Notes under the pieces: model-generated
Told to the model about the DNA's origin: nothing
The model's database searches: none
The model's input: only the letters and a program-made list of their open reading frames with translations
Source: Leptofilum sp050292445
GTDB lineage: Bacteria; Chloroflexota; Anaerolineae; Promineifilales; Promineifilaceae
Assembly (NCBI GenBank): GCA_050292445.1
Contig: JBNKLQ010000081.1
Span: 1 to 21,975 of the forward strand
Direction of reading: 5' to 3'
Length of the DNA: 21,975 nt
In this document: piece after piece, positions 15,024 through 21,661 of the stretch
Layout of the letters: every line of letters starts with the position of its first letter
How positions within the stretch are numbered: position 1 is the stretch's first letter
Made by a program: the position numbers and the translations under genes

Positions 15024-15722
15024 ATGAAACGTTTGTATTGGTTAAGTTTAACATTGATTGTTTTGCTGATGGCGTGCGCGGGTCCGGCTGCGGTAGAGCC
15101 AGCAGTGGCACCTGATGCAGTTGAAGAAACGGCCGTTTCCACCACAGTTGACAACGACACGGTTGCTTACACGGATGAGGAAGCTGGTTTTTCGATTGCT
15201 TTGCCCGCTGGCTGGACCACTGTGGACGCTTCGATTGAGGCGTTTGCGCAAATGCGTAGCGAAGCCGGGCAAAACGGTGCTTTATCTTCTTTGACTGATG
15301 ATTATGTACAGGCGCTGCTGGACAGCGGTTTGCAGCTGTATGCACTAAGTGAGGCCACCACTGCACTAAATAGTGACCTGCCTGTTTCCATCAAAATTAT
15401 TCGCCGTGCTGCGCCTGTCACCATGAGCCTGGACGAATATGTTACTGACACGGCCACCCAGCTAGAAGATATTTTGGAGTTGACTTCGGCTCTGGAACAA
15501 GCCCCCATGTTGCTGGGCAATGATGAAGCAATACAGCTGCGTTACAGTATGCAAATGCCAACGGCTGTGGACACTAAAACAGAGGTGCACAACACGCAGT
15601 ATTACCTGATACACGGCAGTGATTTGTACATCATCACGTTGGAGATGGGTCAGGATTTGGTTGATGATTATTTAGCGGCGGGCGAAACGGCCGTTGAAAC
15701 CTTTACTATTTCAGGTGGATGA
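15024..15722 (+). CDS. Lipoprotein of unknown function, first of a tandem pair
   Basis: A 232-residue protein with signal peptide MKRLYWLSLTLIVLLMAC, whose C18 is the lipidated cysteine. A short Ala/Val/Glu spacer leads to a domain starting AYTDEEAGFSIALPAGW. The domain continues through PVSIKIIRRAAPVTMSLDEY and APMLLGNDEAIQLRYSM, and ends ETFTI. The downstream lipoprotein has the same blocks in the same order, so this is a tandem duplication. The FSIxLPxxW opening recalls PsbP-like lipoprotein domains, but that is a weak resemblance and no function follows from it. The start is the ATG at 15024, with GGGGAG seven bases upstream. The earlier in-frame ATG at 15009 overlaps that site. It follows the M16C gene by 44 bases and is separated from the next gene by four. 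Confidence 0.85.
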   Translation: MKRLYWLSLTLIVLLMACAGPAAVEPAVAPDAVEETAVSTTVDNDTVAYTDEEAGFSIALPAGWTTVDASIEAFAQMRSEAGQNGALSSLTDDYVQALLDSGLQLYALSEATTALNSDLPVSIKIIRRAAPVTMSLDEYVTDTATQLEDILELTSALEQAPMLLGNDEAIQLRYSMQMPTAVDTKTEVHNTQYYLIHGSDLYIITLEMGQDLVDDYLAAGETAVETFTISGG

Positions 15723-15726
15723 GTTA

Positions 15727-16608
15727 ATGAAGAAACTTCTACTTTTTACAGTGTTTGCTTTGTTTTTATTGACAGCCTGTGGGTCATCGCTTTCTGATGA
15801 AGAGGTGGCCGCAACGGCCGTTGCCGCCCTAAGCGCCACGCAAACGGCCGCACCCACCGCCACGCCGCTGCCACCAACCGAAACACCGACACCAGAGCCA
15901 ACAGCGACTTATACGCCAACGCCAGAACCAACGGAAACGCCACTGCCCACCGACACCCCCACGCCGACGGAGACCCCGGAGCCAACAGCCACCGCAGAAC
16001 CAGAATCCAGCCTTGTACGAACCCAGTTGGACTCTGGCGAGATTCTGTACACCAACAGCGAGGCTGGTTTTTCCATCGAGTTACCATCTGAATGGTTTGT
16101 AATTGATTTGTCGGGGGATGATTTTTCCCAGATGGTAGAACTGGTTGTCGGTCAGAACGAATCCATGTCCTTTTTGTCTGAAGATTATTTCCAATCGCTT
16201 GCCAGCAGCGGGATGAAGTTTTATGCGGTTCAAGGAGATGCGGAATCTTTGAGCAATCCTGTTCCGATTAGTATCAATATTCTGCGCCAGGAAACTGATT
16301 TTGGTCTAAATTTGGAAGAATTTGTGGCGCTCAATGTGGGTCAGTTTGAATCAATTTTTGATCTCACTTCGGAAATTGAGCAGACACCCCTCATGTTGGG
16401 GAATGATGAAAGTATTCGGCTTAGCTATACGATGAATTTGGTAACGGCCGTTGGTATTGAAACGGAAGTGCTCAATACCCAGTATCTCATCATTTCTGGC
16501 GGAAAAATTTATGTTGTGACGGTGGGAATGGGTATAGAGTTGGCTGGTGAATATCTGGAACCGGCGCGGGCAATTGCAGAAACTTTCCAGCTCGTATCAG
16601 ATGATTAG
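15727..16608 (+). CDS. Lipoprotein with Thr/Pro-rich stalk, second of a tandem pair
   Basis: A 293-residue protein. The signal peptide ends LLTAC, with C18 lipidated. Residues about 39-92 are almost only Thr, Pro, Glu and Ala in TPTPEPT-like repeats, an extended and possibly glycosylated stalk that holds the domain away from the membrane. The C-terminal domain opens YTNSEAGFSIELPSEW and shares LLGNDESIRLSYTM, NTQY and other blocks with the gene just upstream, which lacks the stalk. The ATG at 15727 has GGTGGA seven bases upstream, overlapping the end of the previous gene. The longer in-frame start at 15694 would lie inside it and spoil the signal peptide. trpD follows after 29 bases. The function is unknown. 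Confidence 0.86.
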   Translation: MKKLLLFTVFALFLLTACGSSLSDEEVAATAVAALSATQTAAPTATPLPPTETPTPEPTATYTPTPEPTETPLPTDTPTPTETPEPTATAEPESSLVRTQLDSGEILYTNSEAGFSIELPSEWFVIDLSGDDFSQMVELVVGQNESMSFLSEDYFQSLASSGMKFYAVQGDAESLSNPVPISINILRQETDFGLNLEEFVALNVGQFESIFDLTSEIEQTPLMLGNDESIRLSYTMNLVTAVGIETEVLNTQYLIISGGKIYVVTVGMGIELAGEYLEPARAIAETFQLVSDD

Positions 16609-16637
16609 GTCTGATTATTTGTTTGAGGAGATGAAGT

Positions 16638-17666
16638 ATGGAGATTAAAGAAGCGATTGGGCTGGTGATAAACGGCCGTAACCTAACCTTACAACAAGCC
16701 GAAGCCGTTATGGACAGCATCATGAGCGGCGGTGCCACCGATGCCCAAATTGGCAGCTACCTCACCGCCCTACGCATGAAGGGCGAAACCGTGGCCGAGA
16801 TTGCGGGCAGCGCCAAGTCAATGCGTAGTCACGTCGTCTCTGTGGACATTCCCGCGCTGGAAAGCGGTGAAATGGTGGTCGATACCTGCGGCACCGGTGG
16901 CGATGGCAAGCATACGTTTAATGTTTCTACAACGGCCGCTTTTGTGGTGGCCGGTCATGGGGTGAAAGTGGCCAAACATGGCAACCGCGCCGCCAGCAGC
17001 AAATCCGGGTCGGCCGATGTACTCATGGCTCTGGGCGGCAATCTGGACCTCAATGCTGAGCAGGTGGCCGAATGCATCATCGAGGTGGGTATTGGCTTTT
17101 TGTACGCCGTCAACCACCATCCCGCCATGCGTTTTGCCATTGGCCCGCGCCGCGAAATGGGACAGCGCACCATTTTTAACGTGCTGGGACCGCTGACCAA
17201 TCCGGCTGGAGCCACCCACCAGCTCATCGGCGTCTACGATCCGGCGCTGACGGAGCCGCTGGCGCAGGTGCTGGGCGAACTGGGCAGCAAAGCTGCCTTT
17301 GTGGTCCACGGGGCCGACGGGCTGGATGAACTCTCTACGACCGGCGTGAACCGCCTCAGCCATTGGCACGAGGGCAGCGTCACCACGCGTGAACTGGATC
17401 CGCTGGAATTGGATATGCCGCGCGCCACCCTGGATGATTTTGTGGGTGGCACGCCGGAGGAAAATGCCCAAATTACGCATGACATCCTCAGCGGCAAAGA
17501 CAAAGGGCCACGCCGCGAAATCGTCCTGTTAAATGCGGCGGCAGCCCTGAGCGTTGAATGCAACGACTGGCATGCTGGCCTTGCCGAAGCGCGAGAATCC
17601 ATCGACAGTGGTGCCGCGCTGGATACGCTCAACCGCTGGATTGAAAAAACAAACAGTTTCAATTAA
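16638..17666 (+). CDS. trpD: Anthranilate phosphoribosyltransferase
   Basis: A 342-residue enzyme that transfers phosphoribose from PRPP to anthranilate. The PRPP-binding glycine loop DTCGTGGDG (82-90), NVST (95-98) and KHGNRAASSKSGSAD (113-127) are complete. HPAMR (161-165) and GPRREMGQRTIFNVLGPLTNPA (169-190) are the anthranilate-site and family signature segments. The length is normal, with no fused glutaminase domain. GAGGAGATGAAGT precedes the ATG at 16638. One ACGGCCGT octamer codes for NGR in the N-terminal helix (residues 12-14). It lies 29 bases after the stalked lipoprotein and 23 before the hydrolase gene. Confidence 0.96.
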   Translation: MEIKEAIGLVINGRNLTLQQAEAVMDSIMSGGATDAQIGSYLTALRMKGETVAEIAGSAKSMRSHVVSVDIPALESGEMVVDTCGTGGDGKHTFNVSTTAAFVVAGHGVKVAKHGNRAASSKSGSADVLMALGGNLDLNAEQVAECIIEVGIGFLYAVNHHPAMRFAIGPRREMGQRTIFNVLGPLTNPAGATHQLIGVYDPALTEPLAQVLGELGSKAAFVVHGADGLDELSTTGVNRLSHWHEGSVTTRELDPLELDMPRATLDDFVGGTPEENAQITHDILSGKDKGPRREIVLLNAAAALSVECNDWHAGLAEARESIDSGAALDTLNRWIEKTNSFN

Positions 17667-17689
17667 GTAAAAAGCGAGTAGCCTTACTG

Positions 17690-18613
17690 GTGCAAAAAAT
17701 CATCTTCATTTCGTTAGGATTTTTGCTGCTGCTCATTTTAGGCGTTTACCTTTACCCTACACCCAGCCAATCGTTTGCTGAGGTGTATGCGCAGGTGGAT
17801 GAGGCAACGGCCGTTTCCTTGCAAACCTTCCGCCAAGATCATGTGCCCCAACCGCTGGAAGTGGACGGAAAAACCTGGGAATATACTGTTTTTGGCGAAG
17901 GGGAGACGGTTTTGTTCCTGCATGGCATGACGGGAGCTTACGACATCTGGTGGCAGGTGATGGAAAATCTGGCGGCCGATTACCAGGTGATGTCGGTCAC
18001 GTATCCGCCAGTTGACAGTTTAGCGGGGATGGCTGAGGGGGTAACGGCCGTTCTCGATGCCGAACAAATCGAACGTGTTCATCTGGTGGGCAGTTCTTTG
18101 GGCGGTTACTTTAGCCAATATTTGGTGGCAACGTATCCTGAGCGGGTGGAAACGGCCGTTTTTGCCAACACCTTTCCACCGAACGACATCATTGCCGAAG
18201 AAAATAAAACCCTGGGCGGGCTGCTGCCCATCATTCCCGAATGGGCTGTGATGGGTGTGCTCAAAGGCAGCGCGGAGGATTCCCTCTATCCAGCGGCGGG
18301 CAATTCTGAACTGGTGCGGGCGTATGTGCTGGAGCAGGCATTCGGTCGTATGAGCAAAGCGCAATTCCTGGCGCGTTACCATGCCGTCATTGACCCCTTC
18401 GAGCCAGCAGACTTAGCCGTCTTGGGTACACCTGCTATGATTATTGAAGCAGACAATGATCCGCTGGTGGCTGAGCCATTGCGCGAGATGCTGAAAGCAA
18501 CTTACCCGGAAGCGGCCGTTCACACGCTGCATGCCGTGGGCCATTTCCCGTACTTAAACGAGCCAGAGATGTATACACAGTTGTTAACCAACTTTTGGAT
18601 GAATGAGGAGTAG
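17690..18613 (+). CDS. Membrane-anchored alpha/beta hydrolase
   Basis: A 307-residue protein starting at GTG 17690. Residues 3-22 form one hydrophobic helix (IIFISLGFLLLLILGVYLYP) with no clear cleavage site, so it is probably a membrane anchor with the enzyme outside. The fold shows the oxyanion segment LFLHGMTGAYDIW (75-87), the nucleophile elbow GSSLGGY with S136, the acid D257 in EADNDPLV and H285 in VGHFPYL. The triad is therefore complete. The family covers esterases, lipases and C-C hydrolases, and nothing here names the substrate. The ribosome-binding site is weak. Three ACGGCCGT octamers lie in the gene, each in a different stretch. It is packed between trpD and trpC with gaps of 23 and 29 bases, so it is likely co-transcribed. 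Confidence 0.85.
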   Translation: MQKIIFISLGFLLLLILGVYLYPTPSQSFAEVYAQVDEATAVSLQTFRQDHVPQPLEVDGKTWEYTVFGEGETVLFLHGMTGAYDIWWQVMENLAADYQVMSVTYPPVDSLAGMAEGVTAVLDAEQIERVHLVGSSLGGYFSQYLVATYPERVETAVFANTFPPNDIIAEENKTLGGLLPIIPEWAVMGVLKGSAEDSLYPAAGNSELVRAYVLEQAFGRMSKAQFLARYHAVIDPFEPADLAVLGTPAMIIEADNDPLVAEPLREMLKATYPEAAVHTLHAVGHFPYLNEPEMYTQLLTNFWMNEE

Positions 18614-18642
18614 CGTCATTGCTGCTCACGAGGTTTAAAGAA

Positions 18643-19476
18643 ATGAGTGTAACTAATTTAGCCAAGCGTCGCGGCACTATCCTCGACGAAATTATGACGT
18701 TTCATCGAGAAAATTTGCCAAAAATTATGCGCGAAGTGCCGCTGGCCGACTTGCGTGCCCTATCCAGCGTCGCCCCGCCAACGCTGGACTTTTATGCTGC
18801 GCTAAAAAGGCCGGGCGTGTCGCTTATTGCTGAGTGCAAAAAGGCGTCGCCCAGCAAAGGGCTGATGGTGCCGCATTACGATGCGACGGAATTGGCAAAA
18901 ACATATACCAAAGCCGGGGCCAGCGCCATTTCTGTCCTTACAGACGGCCGTCACTTCCAGGGTTCTTTAGCTGACTTGCGAGACGTGAAGGAGGCAGTGG
19001 GCAAGAAAAAGGTGCCAGTGCTGCGCAAAGATTTTATCTTTCATCCTTATCAGGTGTATGAATCGCGCGTTGCCGGGGCGGATGCGCTGTTGCTCATCGC
19101 CTCAGTTCTGAGCGACAGTGACCTCAAAGATCTGTTAGCGCTTACCCACCGCCTGGAAATGAATGCGCTTATTGAAGTACATACGGAAGAGGAACTGGCC
19201 CGAGTGCTGCCGCTACAGCCGCGCATTGTGGGTGTCAACAACCGCAATCTGCAAACGTTCGAGGTGGATTTTGCCAACACCGCCCGGTTGCGCCAGCAAA
19301 TCCCAGCAGAGGTGGTAGCCGTAGGGGAGAGTGGCTTAAAAAACGCTTCAGATGTACGCAAAATGGCTCAAATTGGTGTAGATGCTATTCTGGTGGGGGA
19401 AACGCTGGTGAAGAGCAAAGATGTGTACAAAAAAGTGGCAGAATTTGTCAAGGCGGGACGGCCGTCTTCGCATTGA
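18643..19476 (+). CDS. trpC: Indole-3-glycerol phosphate synthase
   Basis: A 277-residue TIM-barrel enzyme that closes the indole ring from CdRP. The active site is complete: IAECKKASPSKG (62-73) with E64 and K66, VLRKDF (126-131) with K129, LIEVH (176-180) with E178, VGVNNRNLQTF (196-206) and GESGL (228-232). The C-terminal phosphate loop is GVDAILVGETL. It is monofunctional, with no fused TrpF domain, and no trpF is in the window. The ATG at 18643 starts MSVTNLAKRRGTILDEI, a normal IGPS beginning. An in-frame TTG at 18619 is less likely. CGAGG is about nine bases upstream. The stop codon overlaps the -35 box of the rpmB promoter. Confidence 0.95.
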   Translation: MSVTNLAKRRGTILDEIMTFHRENLPKIMREVPLADLRALSSVAPPTLDFYAALKRPGVSLIAECKKASPSKGLMVPHYDATELAKTYTKAGASAISVLTDGRHFQGSLADLRDVKEAVGKKKVPVLRKDFIFHPYQVYESRVAGADALLLIASVLSDSDLKDLLALTHRLEMNALIEVHTEEELARVLPLQPRIVGVNNRNLQTFEVDFANTARLRQQIPAEVVAVGESGLKNASDVRKMAQIGVDAILVGETLVKSKDVYKKVAEFVKAGRPSSH

Positions 19477-19500
19477 CAAATCAACAAAATTGGGTATTCT
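19473..19500 (+). promoter_or_regulatory. Probable promoter for rpmB-rpmG
   Basis: A perfect TTGACA (19473-19478), a 16-base spacer and TATTCT (19495-19500). The -35 box overlaps the trpC stop codon. It would give a leader of about 150 nt before rpmB. Confidence 0.6.
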
Positions 19501-19543
19501 ATTAGCCGCTCTCAAAAAAGCGGTTTAATATTTTGAATCAGCG

Positions 19544-19578
19544 CAAGAATCCGGTAAAATTTGGGTTCTTGTTTTTTT
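19544..19578 (+). terminator. Intrinsic terminator-like hairpin in the rpmB leader
   Basis: CAAGAATCC (19544-19552) pairs with GGGTTCTTG (19563-19571), with one G-T wobble, followed at once by seven T. It can end trp-operon read-through and would also stop transcripts from the promoter at 19473 after about 70 nt. A smaller hairpin, CCGCT-ctcaaaaa-AGCGG, lies just before it. Confidence 0.6.
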
Positions 19579-19592
19579 GCCTGTAGGCTGAC

Positions 19593-19647
19593 GTTTCAGA
19601 CTTTAAGAAGCAGTTAGCAGCAAAAAACAGGCTGAATATTCTGAAAC
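19593..19647 (+). promoter_or_regulatory. Inverted repeat next to the rpmB ribosome-binding site
   Basis: GTTTCAGA (19593-19600) is exactly complementary to TCTGAAAC (19640-19647), and the AGAGGA ribosome-binding site begins at 19648. The stem could affect access of ribosomes to rpmB. Any regulatory role is inferred. Confidence 0.35.
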
Positions 19648-19659
19648 AGAGGATTGATT

Positions 19660-19902
19660 ATGTCTCGCAAATGTAAACTCAGTGGCAAAGGCCCATTGGT
19701 CGGCAATAACGTTTCCTTCTCACAAAAGAAGACCAAGCGTCGCTTCTTGCCAAATATCCAGTCCAAGCGGATTTTCGTTCCCGAACTGGATCGGCACGTG
19801 CGTATTAAAATGTCCGTTCGGGCGATGCGTACTGTAGATAAAATTGGCTTGATGCCCTATCTCAAGAAGCAAGGGTTGACGTTAAAAGACGTCACATCGT
19901 AA
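19660..19902 (+). CDS. rpmB: Ribosomal protein bL28
   Basis: An 80-residue basic protein starting MSRKCKLSGKGPLVGNNVSF. The CxLSGKGP-GNNVSFS-KTKR order, the following RRFLPNIQ and the later IKMSVRAMRTVDKIGL are the bL28 pattern of the large ribosomal subunit. The N-terminal region keeps only one cysteine (C5), so there is no complete zinc-binding set. The ATG at 19660 has AGAGGA about six bases upstream. An in-frame TTG at 19654 would overlap that spacing and is rejected. rpmG follows after 98 bases, the common L28-L33 pairing. Confidence 0.95.
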   Translation: MSRKCKLSGKGPLVGNNVSFSQKKTKRRFLPNIQSKRIFVPELDRHVRIKMSVRAMRTVDKIGLMPYLKKQGLTLKDVTS

Positions 19903-20000
19903 ATTAAAGAAGCGCGTCTGGATGCGCAATGAGGCAATCAGGTTTTCCCCTTTGCATCGTCTCAGCGCCTCCACGTTGATAATCTTTAGGAGCAACACTC

Positions 20001-20165
20001 ATGGCAAAGAAAAAAGGTGCTCGTGGCGTAATCAAATTGCGCAGCACAGAAAGCCATCACATGTATTACACGACCAAAAATCGGCGCAACGATCCCAATC
20101 GGATTGAGCTGAAAAAGTATGATCCAACCCTGCGTCGGCATGTGATTTATCGCGAAACGCGTTAA
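20001..20165 (+). CDS. rpmG: Ribosomal protein bL33
   Basis: A 54-residue basic protein, translated directly from the sequence: it starts MAKKKGARGVIKLRSTES and ends YDPTLRRHVIYRETR. The GVIKLRSTES, YYTTKNRRNDPNRIELKKYDP and C-terminal HVIYRET blocks are those of bL33. It has no cysteines, so it is the zinc-independent (C-minus) form. TAGGAG lies eight bases before the ATG. It is downstream of rpmB and is followed by a strong terminator, so the two form a small operon with the promoter at 19473. Confidence 0.95.
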   Translation: MAKKKGARGVIKLRSTESHHMYYTTKNRRNDPNRIELKKYDPTLRRHVIYRETR

Positions 20166-20190
20166 AAAACAGTCTGATTTTGATAAAACC

Positions 20191-20235
20191 AAACCAGCCT
20201 GAAGCATTTTTGCTCCAGGCTGGTTTTGCGTTTTT
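20191..20235 (+). terminator. Intrinsic terminator of rpmB-rpmG
   Basis: AAACCAGCCTG (20191-20201) pairs perfectly with CAGGCTGGTTT (20216-20226). The inner stem is AGCA-tttt-TGCT, and the hairpin is followed by TGCGTTTTTG. It starts 26 bases after the rpmG stop. Confidence 0.85.
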
Positions 20236-20244
20236 GTGTATACC

Positions 20245-20306
20245 AAACCTCCCGCAGGTTTCACCCCAAAACTAAATTTGGGGCTGAACCTGCGGGAGGT
20301 TTTTTA
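20245..20306. terminator. Long two-part hairpin downstream of rpmG
   Basis: AAACCTCCCGCAGGTT (20245-20260) is a perfect 16-bp complement of 20287-20302. The inner stem is CCCCAAA (20264-20270) with TTTGGGG (20277-20283). On the plus strand it is followed by TTTTAT, so it can act as a second terminator. On the minus strand AAACC is preceded by few T. It may also be a dispersed palindromic element. Confidence 0.6.
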
Positions 20307-20337
20307 TGGGCAGGTGGCCGAATGAGCAGCAAATGTG

Positions 20338-20493
20338 CTAACCATAAACGACAATGCGGTCTGTAATGATATGGTTAACCAGCGCCTCGAAAGATGCTGC
20401 CGTGCTCGCAACGGTGTGTGTATTGTAAGAATACGGTAGGTTTGGCTCCCCGCCGAGAGCAAGCTCATTTTGCCGTCTCTCGATTCGACCACC
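20338..20493 (-). pseudogene. Possible decayed reading frame in the gap before the SDR gene
   Basis: The 20307-20597 interval holds no intact gene. On the minus strand, one frame between stops is open for 51 codons and reads protein-like, for example NLPYSYNTHTVASTAASFEA followed by LVNHIITDRIVVYG and a stop at 20338-20340. It has no ATG, GTG or TTG start and is closed by an in-frame stop just upstream. It may be the tail of a lost gene. I do not recognise a family, and chance is possible. Confidence 0.2.
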
Positions 20494-20583
20494 CTACGAA
20501 TAGTTTACGTGCCAAATTTCATAAATTCAATGGCCTAAGGGGGGCAGTCCTGTGGTAAGGGGAGATTGGTGATAAACGGTATG

Positions 20584-20603
20584 CAGTGATCAGTAGGTCA
20601 GTA
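20584..20603. repeat. 20-base repeat over the SDR gene stop codon
   Basis: Identical to 10542-10561, which covers the trpS stop. Here it overlaps the 3' end of the minus-strand SDR gene, whose stop is at 20598-20600. Confidence 0.8.
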
Positions 20604-21500
20604 ATTGGTCTGGATGGTTTGGGTGAGGCCGGCTTGCAGGGAAATGGTGGCTTGCCAGTTGATTTGCTGAAGAGTTTGCTGGACGTTGGCGATTTGGCTT
20701 GTTTCTTCGCCTGGACGGGTGGGAAGCGTACCGATTAACGGCCGTCCCGCACCACCCACAATCTCGTAAATTTGCTGTACCACCCGAGCGACACTGGTCG
20801 CGACACCGCTGCCCAATTCAACCGTCTCCGCCGGAGCCAATTTTGCTTGTAGCATGGCCCAAAGTCCAGCAACCAAATCCTTAATGAAGAGCCAATCCCG
20901 CTGCTGTGTACCACGGGTCATGGGAAAATCTTGCCCGGCCAAAGCGGCAGCAATGGCAGCGGGGATGAGGTTGCGCGGGGATTGACCGGGGCCGTAAGCC
21001 TGGTAGATCATGGCGCCGTGGATGGGCCAATAGTGGGTACGGCCGTACATCTCGCAAAAGTTCCAGGCGGCGGCTTTGCTAGCAGCGTATACGTTCATGC
21101 TGGTGCGCTCGCCTGGCGTGCGGGCCACAATGAGCTGCTGTACCCCCTGGCGCTTCTCGAAGCAGGCCCGAATGAGGTTGAGCGTGCCGGTGAGGTTGTG
21201 GCGCAGCGCGGTGTCCAGGCCCAAAAATGGATCCGTCACGCCTGCTGCCGCTAGATGGATGACTCGGTCTGGGTTGGTGGCTTGCACAGCGCGGCTGGTG
21301 AGCTGGAAGTTACGCAAATCGGCGTAAACGACGTTGAGTTGTTGGCGGATGGCTTGGAGGGGTGGGGGGAACGGCCGTAAATCCACATGGCTATACACTT
21401 CTCGCACCAAAATAGTCACTTCAACGTCTGGTTGGCTCACCAAAAATGGAACCAGCGCCCGTCCCACGAAACCAGTTGCACCTGTTACTAAAATCTTCAC
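20598..21500 (-). CDS. NAD(P)-dependent epimerase/dehydratase (extended SDR)
   Basis: A 300-residue Rossmann-fold enzyme. It starts MKILVTGATGFVGRALVPFL, with the dinucleotide loop GATGFVG (7-13). HLAAAGVTDPF (82-92) is the usual strand-4 segment, and the catalytic pair is Y138 and K142 in NVYAASK. YGPGQSPRNLIPAAI and RDWLFIKDLVAGL are typical of nucleotide-sugar epimerases and dehydratases. The expected active-site Ser/Thr region reads ARTPGERTSMN and cannot be aligned with certainty by eye. The substrate is unknown; a role in surface polysaccharide sugars is inferred from the family and from a second such gene next to it in the same direction, 161 bases away. That gap holds a BIME-like repeat. 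Confidence 0.87.
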   Translation of the reverse strand: MKILVTGATGFVGRALVPFLVSQPDVEVTILVREVYSHVDLRPFPPPLQAIRQQLNVVYADLRNFQLTSRAVQATNPDRVIHLAAAGVTDPFLGLDTALRHNLTGTLNLIRACFEKRQGVQQLIVARTPGERTSMNVYAASKAAAWNFCEMYGRTHYWPIHGAMIYQAYGPGQSPRNLIPAAIAAALAGQDFPMTRGTQQRDWLFIKDLVAGLWAMLQAKLAPAETVELGSGVATSVARVVQQIYEIVGGAGRPLIGTLPTRPGEETSQIANVQQTLQQINWQATISLQAGLTQTIQTNY

Positions 21501-21521
21501 AAGAGACCTGATGACCCTTAT

Positions 21522-21622
21522 TTGTCATTTCGACCGAAGGGAGAAATCCTTTTGAGGATGACAGGGTGAGTTTTTTGCCAAACTAAGAGGGATTTCTCGC
21601 CAAAAGCGGCTCGAAATGACAA
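21522..21622. repeat. BIME-like inverted repeat pair between the two SDR genes
   Basis: TTGTCATTTCG (21522-21532) is exactly complementary to 21612-21622, and GAGAAATCC (21541-21549) to 21590-21598, so the block folds into one long hairpin. Bases 21586-21622 are the exact reverse complement of 9433-9469 between trpE and trpS. Confidence 0.8.
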
Positions 21623-21661
21623 GTATAGGTAGTCCATAGAGAATAACCGACTATTTTTAAG

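Noticed and set aside
15880..16002. The Thr/Pro-coding stretch as a CRISPR or minisatellite array
   Set aside because: The repeats are irregular codon-level ACN/CCN/GAN runs inside an open lipoprotein gene, with no fixed repeat-spacer length.
19922..20107. A 61-residue plus-strand frame upstream of and across rpmG
   Set aside because: It overlaps rpmG, a clear bL33 with its own ribosome-binding site, in a different frame.
20307..20420. A tRNA-Ser-like sequence (GGTGGCCGAATGAG start)
   Set aside because: No GTTCRANTC T-arm, no paired acceptor stem and no CCA-proximal match. The cloverleaf cannot be formed.
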